Source: Nocardia farcinica (GTDB lineage: Bacteria > Actinomycetota > Actinomycetes > Mycobacteriales > Mycobacteriaceae). Taken from it: DNA of 64,000 nt. Position numbers and translations under genes: made by a program. Shown one piece after another: positions 10,403-17,835 of the stretch; position 1 is the stretch's first letter; the number at the start of each line of letters is the position of its first letter. The stretch lies in contig NZ_LN868939.1 of assembly GCF_001182745.1 (NCBI RefSeq), positions 2,108,001 to 2,172,000 of the forward strand, written 5' to 3'. The notes below the pieces were generated by a model. That model was not told the DNA's origin. It searched no databases and was given only the letters and a program-made list of their open reading frames with translations.

Positions 10403-10439
10403 AGGCCTCTCACTTGCGCTGCAGGTGAGGGGCCTTTTT
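10403..10439 (+). terminator. intrinsic terminator of ssrA
   Basis: Fourteen-base arms at 10403-10416 (AGGCCTCTCACTTG) and 10422-10435 pair with two G-U wobbles around a five-base loop, followed by a T tract at 10435-10439. It lies directly after the tmRNA and also abuts the 3' end of the degenerate integrase on the other strand. Confidence 0.88.
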
Positions 10440-11340
10440 CATGCCCCGGCAACCCGGAGGTCGGGCCGTTTGGGCACATTTTGGGCACGGTCCTTCGCGG
10501 CCCGCAGCCCCTTGCCCATCCGATCGGCCACGCCGTTGAGGTCGTCGTCGAACAGGTGCCGTAGTTATCGAGCGTCATGGCTGCGGACTTGTGCCCGAGC
10601 TGGCGCTGAATGGTCTTCACGTGCGCGCCGCTGGCGATCATAAGAGACGCGGCGGTGTGCCGGAGCTGGTGCCCGGTCACGCGCGGGAACGTCGCCGGGC
10701 CCGGGGTGCCGTCCTCGTCGACCGGCACCGAGACGCTGCGATACACCGGCCTACCGCCTTGATGAACCAGTGGGTTGTGGTCGGCGGCCGGATCGGTGAC
10801 CCGTCGGGCCGAGACCAGAGCAGGCCCGCCGGATCGCGCTGCGCGGCGACGACCGGCGCGAGGAGTTCGGCGACTTCGGTCGGTATCGCGACCGAACGGA
10901 GCTCCCACGTCTTCGGTGTCGTGGTCACCGTCCGCGCGTTGATCGTCGACGCCGAGCTGACGACGTGGATTCGGCGCCGCCGGAGGTCGACATCACGCGG
11001 GCGCAGAGCCGCCATCTCGCCCCAGCGCAGGCCGGAGTACGCGAGCAGCATCACGATTGCGCTGCCCTTGCTGCACTCGGCGGCGACGCCGGCCATCTGG
11101 TCGTGCGTGAGGTAGACGTGATCGACGGGCACGCGTCGGGGTAGGTCGATCTTCGCGGCGGGGTTCGCCGCGATACGTTTCTCCTCGACTGCCTCGTCGA
11201 GGATCATCGAGAACACGGCGTGAATGTCGGCCACGGTCGAGGGCGCGCGGTCGATGCTGGTTATCCAGTCCTTGATTTCTCCGCGTTCGATCGAGGCGAG
11301 TTTACTTGTGCCCCAGTGTGGTTCGATGTGCAGGGTGCGG
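10439..11340 (-). pseudogene. tyrosine-type site-specific integrase, frameshifted remnant
   Basis: Reading leftward, the core-binding domain (HIEPHWGTSKLASIERGEI) begins near 11330 and continues through LAYSGLRWGEMAALRPRDVDL, which holds the first catalytic Arg. The frame shifts near 10745, after HWFIKAVGR, into PVYRSVSVPVDEDG and the catalytic block HQLRHTAASLM, then GHKSAAMTLDNYG. A second shift near 10555 (one base missing) is needed to reach HLFDDDLNGVADRMG and the stop at 10439. Two frameshifts and no clear N-terminal arm domain make this a pseudogene. Position next to ssrA fits an integrative element that used the tmRNA 3' end as attachment site. Confidence 0.85.
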
Positions 11341-11416
11341 GTGGGTTGGGCACAGGAGACGCCCTGATGTTGTGGGCGCGGGGATTGCCCGATGATCGCT
11401 TACTCCATGGGTGGTG

Positions 11417-11824
11417 TTACCGCACCTGGTCGGTCTGGCCGTTCATCTGTTGGCTGTTGTACTGGTCGACGTTCTGGAGTTGGCCGATCGCGGCGAGGTA
11501 GGCGTCGCGCATGGTTTCCACAATCTCGATGTGCTGCTGGATGCGGGCGACGGCGTTGTCGTTCGGGTCGTGCTCGGCGCCGCCGACCGCCTTCTGCTGG
11601 TACTTGCGCTGGAGGTCCTGGGCGGAGGGGAGGCCACCGTACCCGCCGAGGAATTCCAGTCCCTGAGCATCGCGTTTGGCCTGGTAGAGGTCTTGGACGA
11701 GCGTATCGCAGCGGGCCGCGAGCGCCGCGCCGATGTCGTGCTCCATCTTGAATTCGCCGCTGATGCCCTGTTGTTTGTAGGTCTGCCAGGTCTTCAGGTG
11801 ACCTGCCATGTTGTCGTCGGTCAT
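11417..11824 (-). CDS. hypothetical helical protein next to a DUF3558 lipoprotein
   Basis: A 135-residue, polar, predicted alpha-helical protein without signal peptide. It is rich in Gln, Asp and Ala and contains stretches such as YLAAIGQLQNVDQYNSQQM that suggest a coiled helical hairpin, loosely like ESX-associated WXG-type proteins, but no WXG motif is seen. Start ATG 11824 follows AAGGGG. It lies 21 bases downstream of the lipoprotein gene on the same strand, so the two likely form an operon. Confidence 0.65.
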   Translation of the reverse strand: MTDDNMAGHLKTWQTYKQQGISGEFKMEHDIGAALAARCDTLVQDLYQAKRDAQGLEFLGGYGGLPSAQDLQRKYQQKAVGGAEHDPNDNAVARIQQHIEIVETMRDAYLAAIGQLQNVDQYNSQQMNGQTDQVR

Positions 11825-11845
11825 CGTGGTCCCCTTCGTTCCTGG

Positions 11846-12388
11846 TCACTTCGGTAGGTGCGCTTCGAGATCTGTGGCGTGCTCGACCGCAATGTCGCAG
11901 ATGTTCTGCGGGGGGTCGCTGCGTAGCCACCCGACCGTCACGGTGAACGAGCCTTGTTGGGCGGGGAAGGTCACGTAGCAGGTTTCGTTGGTGGTGTCGG
12001 ATTTGACTCGCGTGAGCAGCGCGGGCCTGGCGCCGACCGTCGTGTCGCCGAGGATGTTGACGCTGGTGCTGTTGCGGGTTTCGTCGAGGGTGCGGCTGCT
12101 GGACATCAGGTCCATGCGGTAGGGCTGGTCGGCGGAGTTCCATCCGCAGTTGCGCCACGCCGATGCCTCGGTTGGGTTGACGAGGTCGCGTTCGGTGGAC
12201 GGATCGAGTCCGGTCTCGATCAGCCATTCGTCGGGGATGTCGGTGCACGGGTTGAGCAGGTTGTCCATCGCGGGCGTGGTCGGCGCGGCCGACGTGGTTT
12301 GTCCACCGATCTCGGTTCCGCATCCGGTCGTCAGCGCGAGGACCGCGGCCCCGGCGATCATGGCGCGTGCGGCGATGGTGGTGTGCAT
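11846..12388 (-). CDS. DUF3558-family lipoprotein
   Basis: A 180-residue predicted lipoprotein. The N-terminus has a signal and lipobox (AAVLALTTGCG, Cys near residue 23), then a DUF3558-type domain starting at LLNPCTDIPDEWLIETGLDP with paired cysteines (NPC, RNCGW, ETCYV, QNICDIA). These lipoproteins are abundant in Nocardia and their role is unknown. ATG 12388 is chosen because GGGAGGGAC precedes it. A near-copy of this 5' end and upstream sequence occurs at 13240-13325. Confidence 0.85.
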   Translation of the reverse strand: MHTTIAARAMIAGAAVLALTTGCGTEIGGQTTSAAPTTPAMDNLLNPCTDIPDEWLIETGLDPSTERDLVNPTEASAWRNCGWNSADQPYRMDLMSSSRTLDETRNSTSVNILGDTTVGARPALLTRVKSDTTNETCYVTFPAQQGSFTVTVGWLRSDPPQNICDIAVEHATDLEAHLPK

Positions 12389-12460
12389 GTCCCTCCCTGG
12401 CATCGACAGATGGCCGTCACGATATAGGACGCGGCGGTGGCCGATCTGGTTCCATCGAGA

Positions 12461-12600
12461 TCACAGCGCCCATTCGTCGCGGTGGCCCGTGTGGTCTGCC
12501 CACCGGTGCGCGAGGCAGCGCAGCAGCCCGTCGGCGAGGTGCTCGTTCGGGATGGCGAGCGCGAGGGCGAGCACCTGCGCGCGGCTCCCGGTCTCCGGTA
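12461..12600 (-). pseudogene. C-terminal remnant of an unidentified gene cut off at an IS end
   Basis: On the minus strand about 45 codons read ETGSRAQVLALALAIPNEH and continue to LRCLAHRWADHTGHRDEWAL before a TGA at 12461. The composition looks like real protein, but no start or N-terminal part exists because the transposase-bearing element begins near 12600. No function can be given. Confidence 0.35.
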
Positions 12601-12646
12601 GTTCGGGTTAGCGACCAAGCAAACCTGAATCAGTGCCGGAGACCTC

Positions 12647-13240
12647 GTGACCAGCGTAGCGGTGGCGGGGCGAGCGGACCTGACCGATGCCCAGTTGGCG
12701 CGGTTGGTGCCGTTGCTGCCCCGACCGAAGAAGGCGGGCCGCCCGCCGATGTGGACCAAACGGCAGCTCACCGACGGGATCCGGTCGCGGACCCGGGTCG
12801 GCTGCCCCTGGCGTGACGTGCCGCCGCAATACGGGTCCTGGTCGGCGGTCTATGGGTTGTTCAGGCGGTGGCAGCGGGGCGGGGTGTGGTGGTTGATCGT
12901 GAAAATGTTGCAGGTCTTCGCCGACGCGACGGGATCGATCGGCTGGCAGGTGAGTGTGGACTCGACGATCATGCGCGCCCACCAACACGCCGCAGGAGCC
13001 CGTCGTGACGGTGCCGCCCAGGCCGAGCCACCGGGCGGCGACGGTGAGCTCGAGCCGGCTGATCATGGTTTGGGTCGGTCGCGGGGTGGCTGGACGACGA
13101 AGCTGCATCTGGCGTGTGAACAGGGCTGCCGCGTGTTGTCGCTGCTGGTCACGCCTGGTCAAGCAGCTGATAGTCCGCAGTTCACGACCGTGCTCGACGA
13201 AATCGAGGTCGCCAAGATCGGTGGCCCCGTCGCGACCGCG
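12647..13240 (+). pseudogene. IS5-like transposase, 3'-truncated
   Basis: The reading frame begins with an N-terminal DUF4096-type domain (LTDAQLARLVPLLPRPKK, WRDVPPQYGSWSAVYGLFRRW), then a DDE-type segment (VSVDSTIMRAHQHAAG and GGWTTKLHLACE). The catalytic region ends abruptly near VLDEIEVAKIGGP, so the final Asp/Glu portion is lost. Downstream sequence in the same frame is unrelated and belongs, on the other strand, to a DUF3558 lipoprotein 5' end. Inactive on its own. The right terminal repeat is missing. Confidence 0.85.
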
Positions 13241-13290
13241 AGAGTGACCAGTCCGGCAATGGCGGTGCGAGTGGTGCGCACGATTCCCTC
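13240..13290 (-). pseudogene. 5' remnant of a second DUF3558-type lipoprotein gene
   Basis: From a GTG near 13281 the minus strand reads VRTTRTAIAGLVTLAVATG, a lipoprotein signal much like the intact gene's MHTTIAARAMIAGAAVLALTTGC. A GGGAGGG ribosome site and a stretch resembling the intact gene's upstream region (GACGGCCGTC, ATATC) extend to about 13325. The coding sequence stops at the transposase junction. The insertion or a later deletion removed the rest. Confidence 0.55.
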
Positions 13291-13325
13291 CCTGAACGTC
13301 GGCAGACGGCCGTCACCATATCCGA

Positions 13326-13761
13326 CCCACGTCGGCACCTTCCGGTTCCACACTCGCCCTCCACCGAGCTCGGGCCTGTTCTCGTGCGCGACTGAGTCTT
13401 CCTGTTCGGCCGGTGTGATCACTGCTCCGCCCAGAAGCTTCTGAGCCGGTCGATCGCCTGGGCCCTGGTCACTCCTTCGATCTCGGTGGCATCATGCCGA
13501 CCAATCGGATCGACTTCTCGACAACGCCGAGCGGGATGGGTTGTTTGCCCTTCAGGATTGACACCATATCCGGGTCCGTAGGTCGGTATAGCCCACTGGC
13601 CGTGAGGTGCGCGTGCGCAGGACGCGGCCGTCCGTCAGGGGCAGCTCCGGGGTGCGGTGGTGCCCGACCACTTTGCCGCAGGAATTGCGAACCGTTGCCG
13701 CGCTCGTCGGACCCCCGGCGGCGGAGACCACCGGATCGCAGGGGAACTGAACCGCCCATTC
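13326..13761. other. intergenic region without a confident gene
   Basis: About 430 bases between the IS/lipoprotein relics and the SMR gene. A minus-strand frame near 13469-13600 ends SILKGKQPIPLGVVEKSIRL, which may be the tail of a decayed regulator, but no start, ribosome site or full domain supports a gene. Confidence 0.4.
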
Positions 13762-14082
13762 TCATTCCGGGTTGGTGAGTCGCGCCAGCACGATCCCTCC
13801 GACGATCAGCGCCAACGCCATCATCCGGCCCGCGCTGAGCGGGTCCTTGTGCACCACCACTCCCAATCCGACGGCCCCCACCGCTCCGATCCCGGTGAAC
13901 ACCGCATACGCGGTCCCCACCGGCAGGGTGCGCATGGCCAGTGACAGCAGGTACACGGCGGTGGCGGCGAGGGCGAAGCAGAGCAGGGTCGGTAGTGGGC
14001 GGGTGAAGTTCTGGGTCGGTTTGATGCTCTGGGACCAGGCGATTTCCACGAGGCCCGCGAACGCGAGCAGCAGCCAGCTCAT
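13762..14082 (-). CDS. SMR-family multidrug efflux protein
   Basis: A 106-residue, four-helix small multidrug resistance protein that would exchange cationic drugs for protons. The essential membrane Glu lies in the first helix (LLLAFAGLVEIAWSQSIK, about residue 13). Helix four ends IVGGIVLARL. The ATG overlaps the stop of the upstream azoreductase gene by four bases (ATGA), so the two are translationally coupled and probably under the TetR encoded divergently. Confidence 0.92.
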   Translation of the reverse strand: MSWLLLAFAGLVEIAWSQSIKPTQNFTRPLPTLLCFALAATAVYLLSLAMRTLPVGTAYAVFTGIGAVGAVGLGVVVHKDPLSAGRMMALALIVGGIVLARLTNPE

Positions 14083-14729
14083 CGGTATTCCTTGCCGAGT
14101 CGACGGGCGGTGTCGAGGGCGCCGGCGTAGGAGGCGTCGTGTTCGGCGCGTCGGGCCGCCAGTGCCGGGTCCTGGCGCGCGTTGGCGAGTTCGGCGGTGA
14201 CGAACACCGTGTCGGTGACGGCGAAGTGGCCGGCGAAGAAGTCGCGCAGGTAGCGCTCCTGGTGGTCGAACGCGGCTTTGGGGGTGCCGGGGGAGTAGCT
14301 GCCGCCGCGGGCCGCGGCGACGACGAAGCGGCGCGGGGCCAGCGACATCCGCGGGAAGGTGACCTGATCCAGCCAGGCCTTGAGCGCTGCCGGGATCGAG
14401 TAGTTGTACATCGGTGTGCCGATCAGCACGACGTCGGCGGCGAGCAGTTCGGTCAGCAGTGGTTCGACGATCCGCCAGGCCGCCGCCTGGGCGGGGGTGC
14501 GGACGAGGGTCGGGAGGGCGGCGAGGTCGGTGCCGCCCGCGGCGAGCACGGCGTCGCAGATCTCGGTCCACGCTGCATCGATGAAGGGGACGGGATCGGC
14601 GGCCAGGTCGCGGTGGATGTAGTGGCCGTTCGGTGCGGTCGCGCGCCAGGAGTCGGCGAAGGCGGCGCCGATGTCGCGGCTGATCGATCGGCGACGGGGG
14701 CTGGCGTCCAGATGCAACAGGGTGGGCAT
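14079..14729 (-). CDS. FMN-dependent NADH-azoreductase / quinone reductase family protein
   Basis: A 216-residue flavodoxin-fold oxidoreductase. The N-terminal phosphate loop is LLHLDASPRRRSISRDIG and the FMN-binding segment is GTPMYNYSIPAALKAWLDQV. Members reduce azo dyes and quinones with NAD(P)H and protect against thiol or electrophile stress. Start ATG 14729 follows GAGG (revcomp of 14730-14735). First gene of a two-gene unit with the SMR pump and opposite to a TetR gene, consistent with a detoxification module induced by a toxic ligand. Confidence 0.88.
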   Translation of the reverse strand: MPTLLHLDASPRRRSISRDIGAAFADSWRATAPNGHYIHRDLAADPVPFIDAAWTEICDAVLAAGGTDLAALPTLVRTPAQAAAWRIVEPLLTELLAADVVLIGTPMYNYSIPAALKAWLDQVTFPRMSLAPRRFVVAAARGGSYSPGTPKAAFDHQERYLRDFFAGHFAVTDTVFVTAELANARQDPALAARRAEHDASYAGALDTARRLGKEYR

Positions 14730-14745
14730 GGAGGAACCTCTCGAT

Positions 14746-14803
14746 TAAGTGGACATCGCGTCCGTTTAGAGCGTAGAGCTCAACCGGACACGTCGTCCAC
14801 TTA
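14746..14803. promoter_or_regulatory. paired palindromic operator between azoreductase and tetR
   Basis: A 19-base inverted repeat is formed by 14746-14764 (TAAGTGGACATCGCGTCCG) and 14785-14803. Each arm is itself a GGAC-N5-GTCC palindrome, so two TetR-type operator sites face each other across the divergent start region. This is the expected position for autoregulation by the neighbouring TetR and repression of azoreductase-SMR. Confidence 0.75.
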
Positions 14804-14829
14804 TTCCCGGGTTCGGCTACAGTGCGGAC

Positions 14830-15435
14830 ATGGACATTCGCGCCGACCTCCTCGCCGAGCAGGCGGGGGGCATCGCCGAGCGGGCGGACGCGGCGCGCAA
14901 CCGGGCCAGGATTCTCGCCGCAGCCGCCGACCTGTTCGCCACCCGCGACCCGCGCGGCGTCACCATGGACGACATCGCCAAAGCGGCAGGCGTCGGCCGC
15001 GGCACGCTCTACCGCCGCTATCCCGATACCGGGACCATCGCGGTCGCTCTGCTGGATCGGCACGAACGCGCCCTGCAGGAACAGTTGCTGCACGGCGAGC
15101 CGCCGCTGGGCCCCGGCGCGGCACCCGCCGACCGGCTGGCCGCGTTCTATCGGGCGATGGTCGATCTGCTCGACGCGCACGCGGCGCTCGCGCTGGGCGC
15201 CGAGAGCGGCGGCGCGCGTTTCCGCACCGGCGCGTACGGGTTCTGGTCGGCCCACGTGCGGGTGTTGTTGACCGAAGCTGGTGTGCCGCAGCCGGATTCA
15301 CTCGTCGACGTGTTGCTGGCCCCGCTCGCCGCGGAGGTCTACCTGCATCAGCGTGAGCGCGGGTTGGCCTCGGAGCAGATCGCCGCGGCGTTGACCGCGC
15401 TCGCGCACGGCGTACTCGGCCCGGCGTCGGAGTGA
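14830..15435 (+). CDS. TetR/AcrR-family transcriptional regulator
   Basis: A 201-residue repressor. The helix-turn-helix is in the N-terminal third (RARILAAAADLFATRD, TMDDIAKAAGVGRGTLYRRY). The C-terminal ligand domain is Ala/Leu-rich and of unknown specificity. Transcribed divergently from azoreductase-SMR with two GGAC-N5-GTCC palindromes in the gap, so it likely controls that operon and itself. ATG 14830 is the only start near the operator. Confidence 0.9.
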   Translation: MDIRADLLAEQAGGIAERADAARNRARILAAAADLFATRDPRGVTMDDIAKAAGVGRGTLYRRYPDTGTIAVALLDRHERALQEQLLHGEPPLGPGAAPADRLAAFYRAMVDLLDAHAALALGAESGGARFRTGAYGFWSAHVRVLLTEAGVPQPDSLVDVLLAPLAAEVYLHQRERGLASEQIAAALTALAHGVLGPASE

Positions 15436-15445
15436 AATTTCGCGC

Positions 15446-16246
15446 TCAGCCGTGCTGCGGGCGCACCGTCAGGATCTGCTCGGCTCGCCCGACCGGACCG
15501 TGGATGTCGTGCAACACCGTGCTGGTCAGCCCTTGGCCGTCGGCGCCCCAGGTGACGGTGGTGTCCAGCCCGGTCCACGGTCCGCTCGGCTGCCGGTACA
15601 GGTGGATGGTGAGGTCGACGTTGGGGAACATCCATTCGCGCGGGTCGCGGCGCACGGCGATGCCGTTGGCGGTGTCGACCAGGGCGAGGAAGGAGGCCAG
15701 GTCGCTCGCCTTCTCGTCGGCCACCAGGTCGACGGGGGTCGAGACCCAGGCGGCGGTACGGCCGGGCCGCGGCGGCGTCACCGGGCGGGCGTCGAGGGCG
15801 GCGATGTATCCACCGGGCCACACCGAGGACAGTGGCCACGGCTCCAGCGTCTCCGGATGCGGCAGCGGGTCGGGCGCGCCGCCCGCCACCGCGGCCGTGT
15901 CCACCGCGGTGAGCAGCCAGACGCGGGCGGTGACGGTGGGGCGTCCGCCGATCACCGCGGTGGCCTGCACCAGCTCGATGGTGCGGCCCGGGCGGACCAC
16001 CTCGACCTCGATATCGAACTCCTCGACCCCGATCCGGCCCAGGATGTCGTAGCTGATGCGGCTCATCAGCAGGGCCGGTCGCTGCTGGTCGGCGCGCACC
16101 CGCTCGATCTCGTGCAGCAGGAGTCCGCTGATCGGGCTGAAGTGCTGCTCGTCGGCGGACCACGCCCCGCCGGTGCGGGCGGTGGGCACGAACCGGTGTG
16201 CGCCGGTGCGGCGGAAGAAGTGATCGGGCTCGGTGGTCTCGGTCAA
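15446..16246 (-). CDS. acyl-CoA thioesterase family protein (TesB-like)
   Basis: A 266-residue protein with tandem hot-dog-like halves: SADEQHFSPISGLLLHEIERV early, then SRISYDILGRIGVEEFDIEVEVVRPGRTIE split over the first fold, and PNVDLTIHLYRQPSGPWTGLDT with TSTVLHDIHGPVGRAEQIL in the second. Related proteins hydrolyse acyl-CoA thioesters. The start is TTG 16246, the first codon after a GGAAAGGG ribosome site; no ATG or GTG fits as well. Divergent from the Lrp-type regulator gene. Confidence 0.82.
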   Translation of the reverse strand: MTETTEPDHFFRRTGAHRFVPTARTGGAWSADEQHFSPISGLLLHEIERVRADQQRPALLMSRISYDILGRIGVEEFDIEVEVVRPGRTIELVQATAVIGGRPTVTARVWLLTAVDTAAVAGGAPDPLPHPETLEPWPLSSVWPGGYIAALDARPVTPPRPGRTAAWVSTPVDLVADEKASDLASFLALVDTANGIAVRRDPREWMFPNVDLTIHLYRQPSGPWTGLDTTVTWGADGQGLTSTVLHDIHGPVGRAEQILTVRPQHG

Positions 16247-16354
16247 CGGAACGCCCTTTCCGGTGAGTGGGATGCCTCTCCATCCTCTCGCACGGACCGA
16301 GCAGTTTGATTGCTGGAATTGCGCTGACGACCGGGATCGGCGCAATATTCTTCC

Positions 16355-16795
16355 GTGGACACGCTGGATCGGGCAATAGTCGAGGAGTTGGAGCGTGACG
16401 GCCGCCTCACCAACGTGGAGCTGGCCGCCCGCGTCGGTCTCACCCCCGGCCCGTGCCTGCGCCGCGTGCACCGGTTGGAGGCGGCGGGCGTCATCCGTGG
16501 CTACCGCGCCGTCGTGGATCCGGAGCGCCTCGGCCGCGCCTTCGAGGTGCTGCTCGACCTCTCGCTCGAAAGCCACGACGCCCGTACCACCGAGCATTTC
16601 GAGACCACCATGCGCGGCTTCGCGGAGGTGCGCGAATTGCGCAGGCTGTTCGGCACTCCCGACTATTTCGTGCGCGTCGCCGTCGCCGACCTCACCGCCT
16701 ACGAGCGCTTCCTCAGCAGGCATGTGATGACGATCCCGAAGGTCGAGCGGGTGGTTTCCCGTTTCACCATGAAGACCCTCAAGCAGTTGGACTGA
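16355..16795 (+). CDS. Lrp/AsnC-family transcriptional regulator
   Basis: A 146-residue protein with the AsnC helix-turn-helix (LDRAIVEELERDGRLTNVELAARVGLTP broken across two helices) and a C-terminal RAM domain (YFVRVAVADLTAYERFL, ending VERVVSRFTMKTLKQLD). It would sense an amino acid or similar ligand. Start GTG 16355. The divergent thioesterase gene begins 108 bases away. The 3' end overlaps, on the other strand, a readthrough extension of the cyclase-family gene. Confidence 0.93.
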   Translation: MDTLDRAIVEELERDGRLTNVELAARVGLTPGPCLRRVHRLEAAGVIRGYRAVVDPERLGRAFEVLLDLSLESHDARTTEHFETTMRGFAEVRELRRLFGTPDYFVRVAVADLTAYERFLSRHVMTIPKVERVVSRFTMKTLKQLD

Positions 16796-17661
16796 CCGCG
16801 ACGCCCAGCGACAGCGCGGCAAGGTATTTCGGCCCGCCGCGCGAGCACCCGGCACGGCCCCCCGGTGCCGCCGACGTGCTTCGGCGCGCCGACCACCACG
16901 GTCGCCCCGCTCGGCGGCACCGTCGCGAGGCCGGCCAGCATCTCCACCCCGTAGCGGCCCGCGCCGAGCACGACGGTGTGCGCGGCGTAGTCGCGGCTGC
17001 GGCCGTGGTCGAGACTGAGCGTGTCGACGCCGAGTCCCACCACGTCGTGCTCGGCGATCAGGTGCTCGGCCGCCTCGGGCTCGATGCCGGGTGCGCGCGG
17101 GGTGCCCGCGGCGTCGAGGTTCAGGAAGGCGGCCGGGTCGCCGAGCCGGTGCTCCCACCCCGAGTACACGGCGACGAACGCGCGCGACGGGATCGGCCCG
17201 TGCGCGCGCTGCCACCGGTCGAGGTCGGCGACGGTGAGCGCGGCGTCGGGGTCGGTGGCCGCTCGCGCGCTGATGTCGACGACGACCAGGGGCGCCACGA
17301 GGTCGCTCGCGGGCACCCGGTCGGTGCTCGCGCCATCGGGGATCCGGTGCACGGGCGCGTCCAGGTGCGTGCCGGAGTGTTCCCAGTAGGCGAGCGCGTT
17401 CTGGGCGAACCCGCCGGAGGCGTGCCAGGAGACCGGGACGACGGTGAACGGCGGCGTCCCAGGCCAGGTGGGCAGGGCTGGGCCGAGCGGATGCGTCAGA
17501 TCGACGACCCGCGCACCCGCTGGAATGCTCGGAGCGGGCTCGGCCCGCGCGGGCGCCGCCGTGACGGCCAGCGCCGCCGCACCGACGGCGCCGAGGAATC
17601 CGCGCCTGGTCGGCGCCGCGGCACGGTCGTGCGCGATCTGGACGATCTTCGGAGCACACAT
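16699..17661 (-). CDS. cyclase-family (kynurenine formamidase-like) protein with Tat signal and abnormal C-terminus
   Basis: A 320-residue frame. Residues 18-40 form a twin-arginine signal (PTRRGFLGAVGAAALAVTAA). The mature part has the cyclase family metal motif HSGTHLDAPVH and later GLGVDTLSLDHG. These metal-dependent enzymes hydrolyse formyl or cyclic amides. Family members usually end soon after GGTGGPCRVLA. Here the frame runs 55 residues on, 97 bases into the 3' end of the Lrp gene. One base less near 16850 would give GGPKYLAALSLGVAVSPTA and a stop, so a late frameshift is likely. ATG 17661 has GGAGG upstream. Confidence 0.78.
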   Translation of the reverse strand: MCAPKIVQIAHDRAAAPTRRGFLGAVGAAALAVTAAPARAEPAPSIPAGARVVDLTHPLGPALPTWPGTPPFTVVPVSWHASGGFAQNALAYWEHSGTHLDAPVHRIPDGASTDRVPASDLVAPLVVVDISARAATDPDAALTVADLDRWQRAHGPIPSRAFVAVYSGWEHRLGDPAAFLNLDAAGTPRAPGIEPEAAEHLIAEHDVVGLGVDTLSLDHGRSRDYAAHTVVLGAGRYGVEMLAGLATVPPSGATVVVGAPKHVGGTGGPCRVLARRAEIPCRAVAGRRGQSNCLRVFMVKRETTRSTFGIVITCLLRKRS

Positions 17662-17835
17662 CGGGGAATCGGCCTCCGGGAGACTACGGTGCGGGCGCAG
17701 TGACCCTACCGCCGGTGCGGCCGCGGTGGCGGCGGTACGACCGCACCGGGAGTTATCCGGCGGCAACTGCCTGAGCAGCGGGGATCGGGTGACTGCCGTC
17801 GAAGCGCGCTGGGCAGGTCGGTATAGTCGCCGCGG

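Noticed and set aside
13469..13765. 98-codon minus-strand frame as a gene
   Set aside because: Only the last 30 residues look protein-like; no ribosome site or recognised domain.
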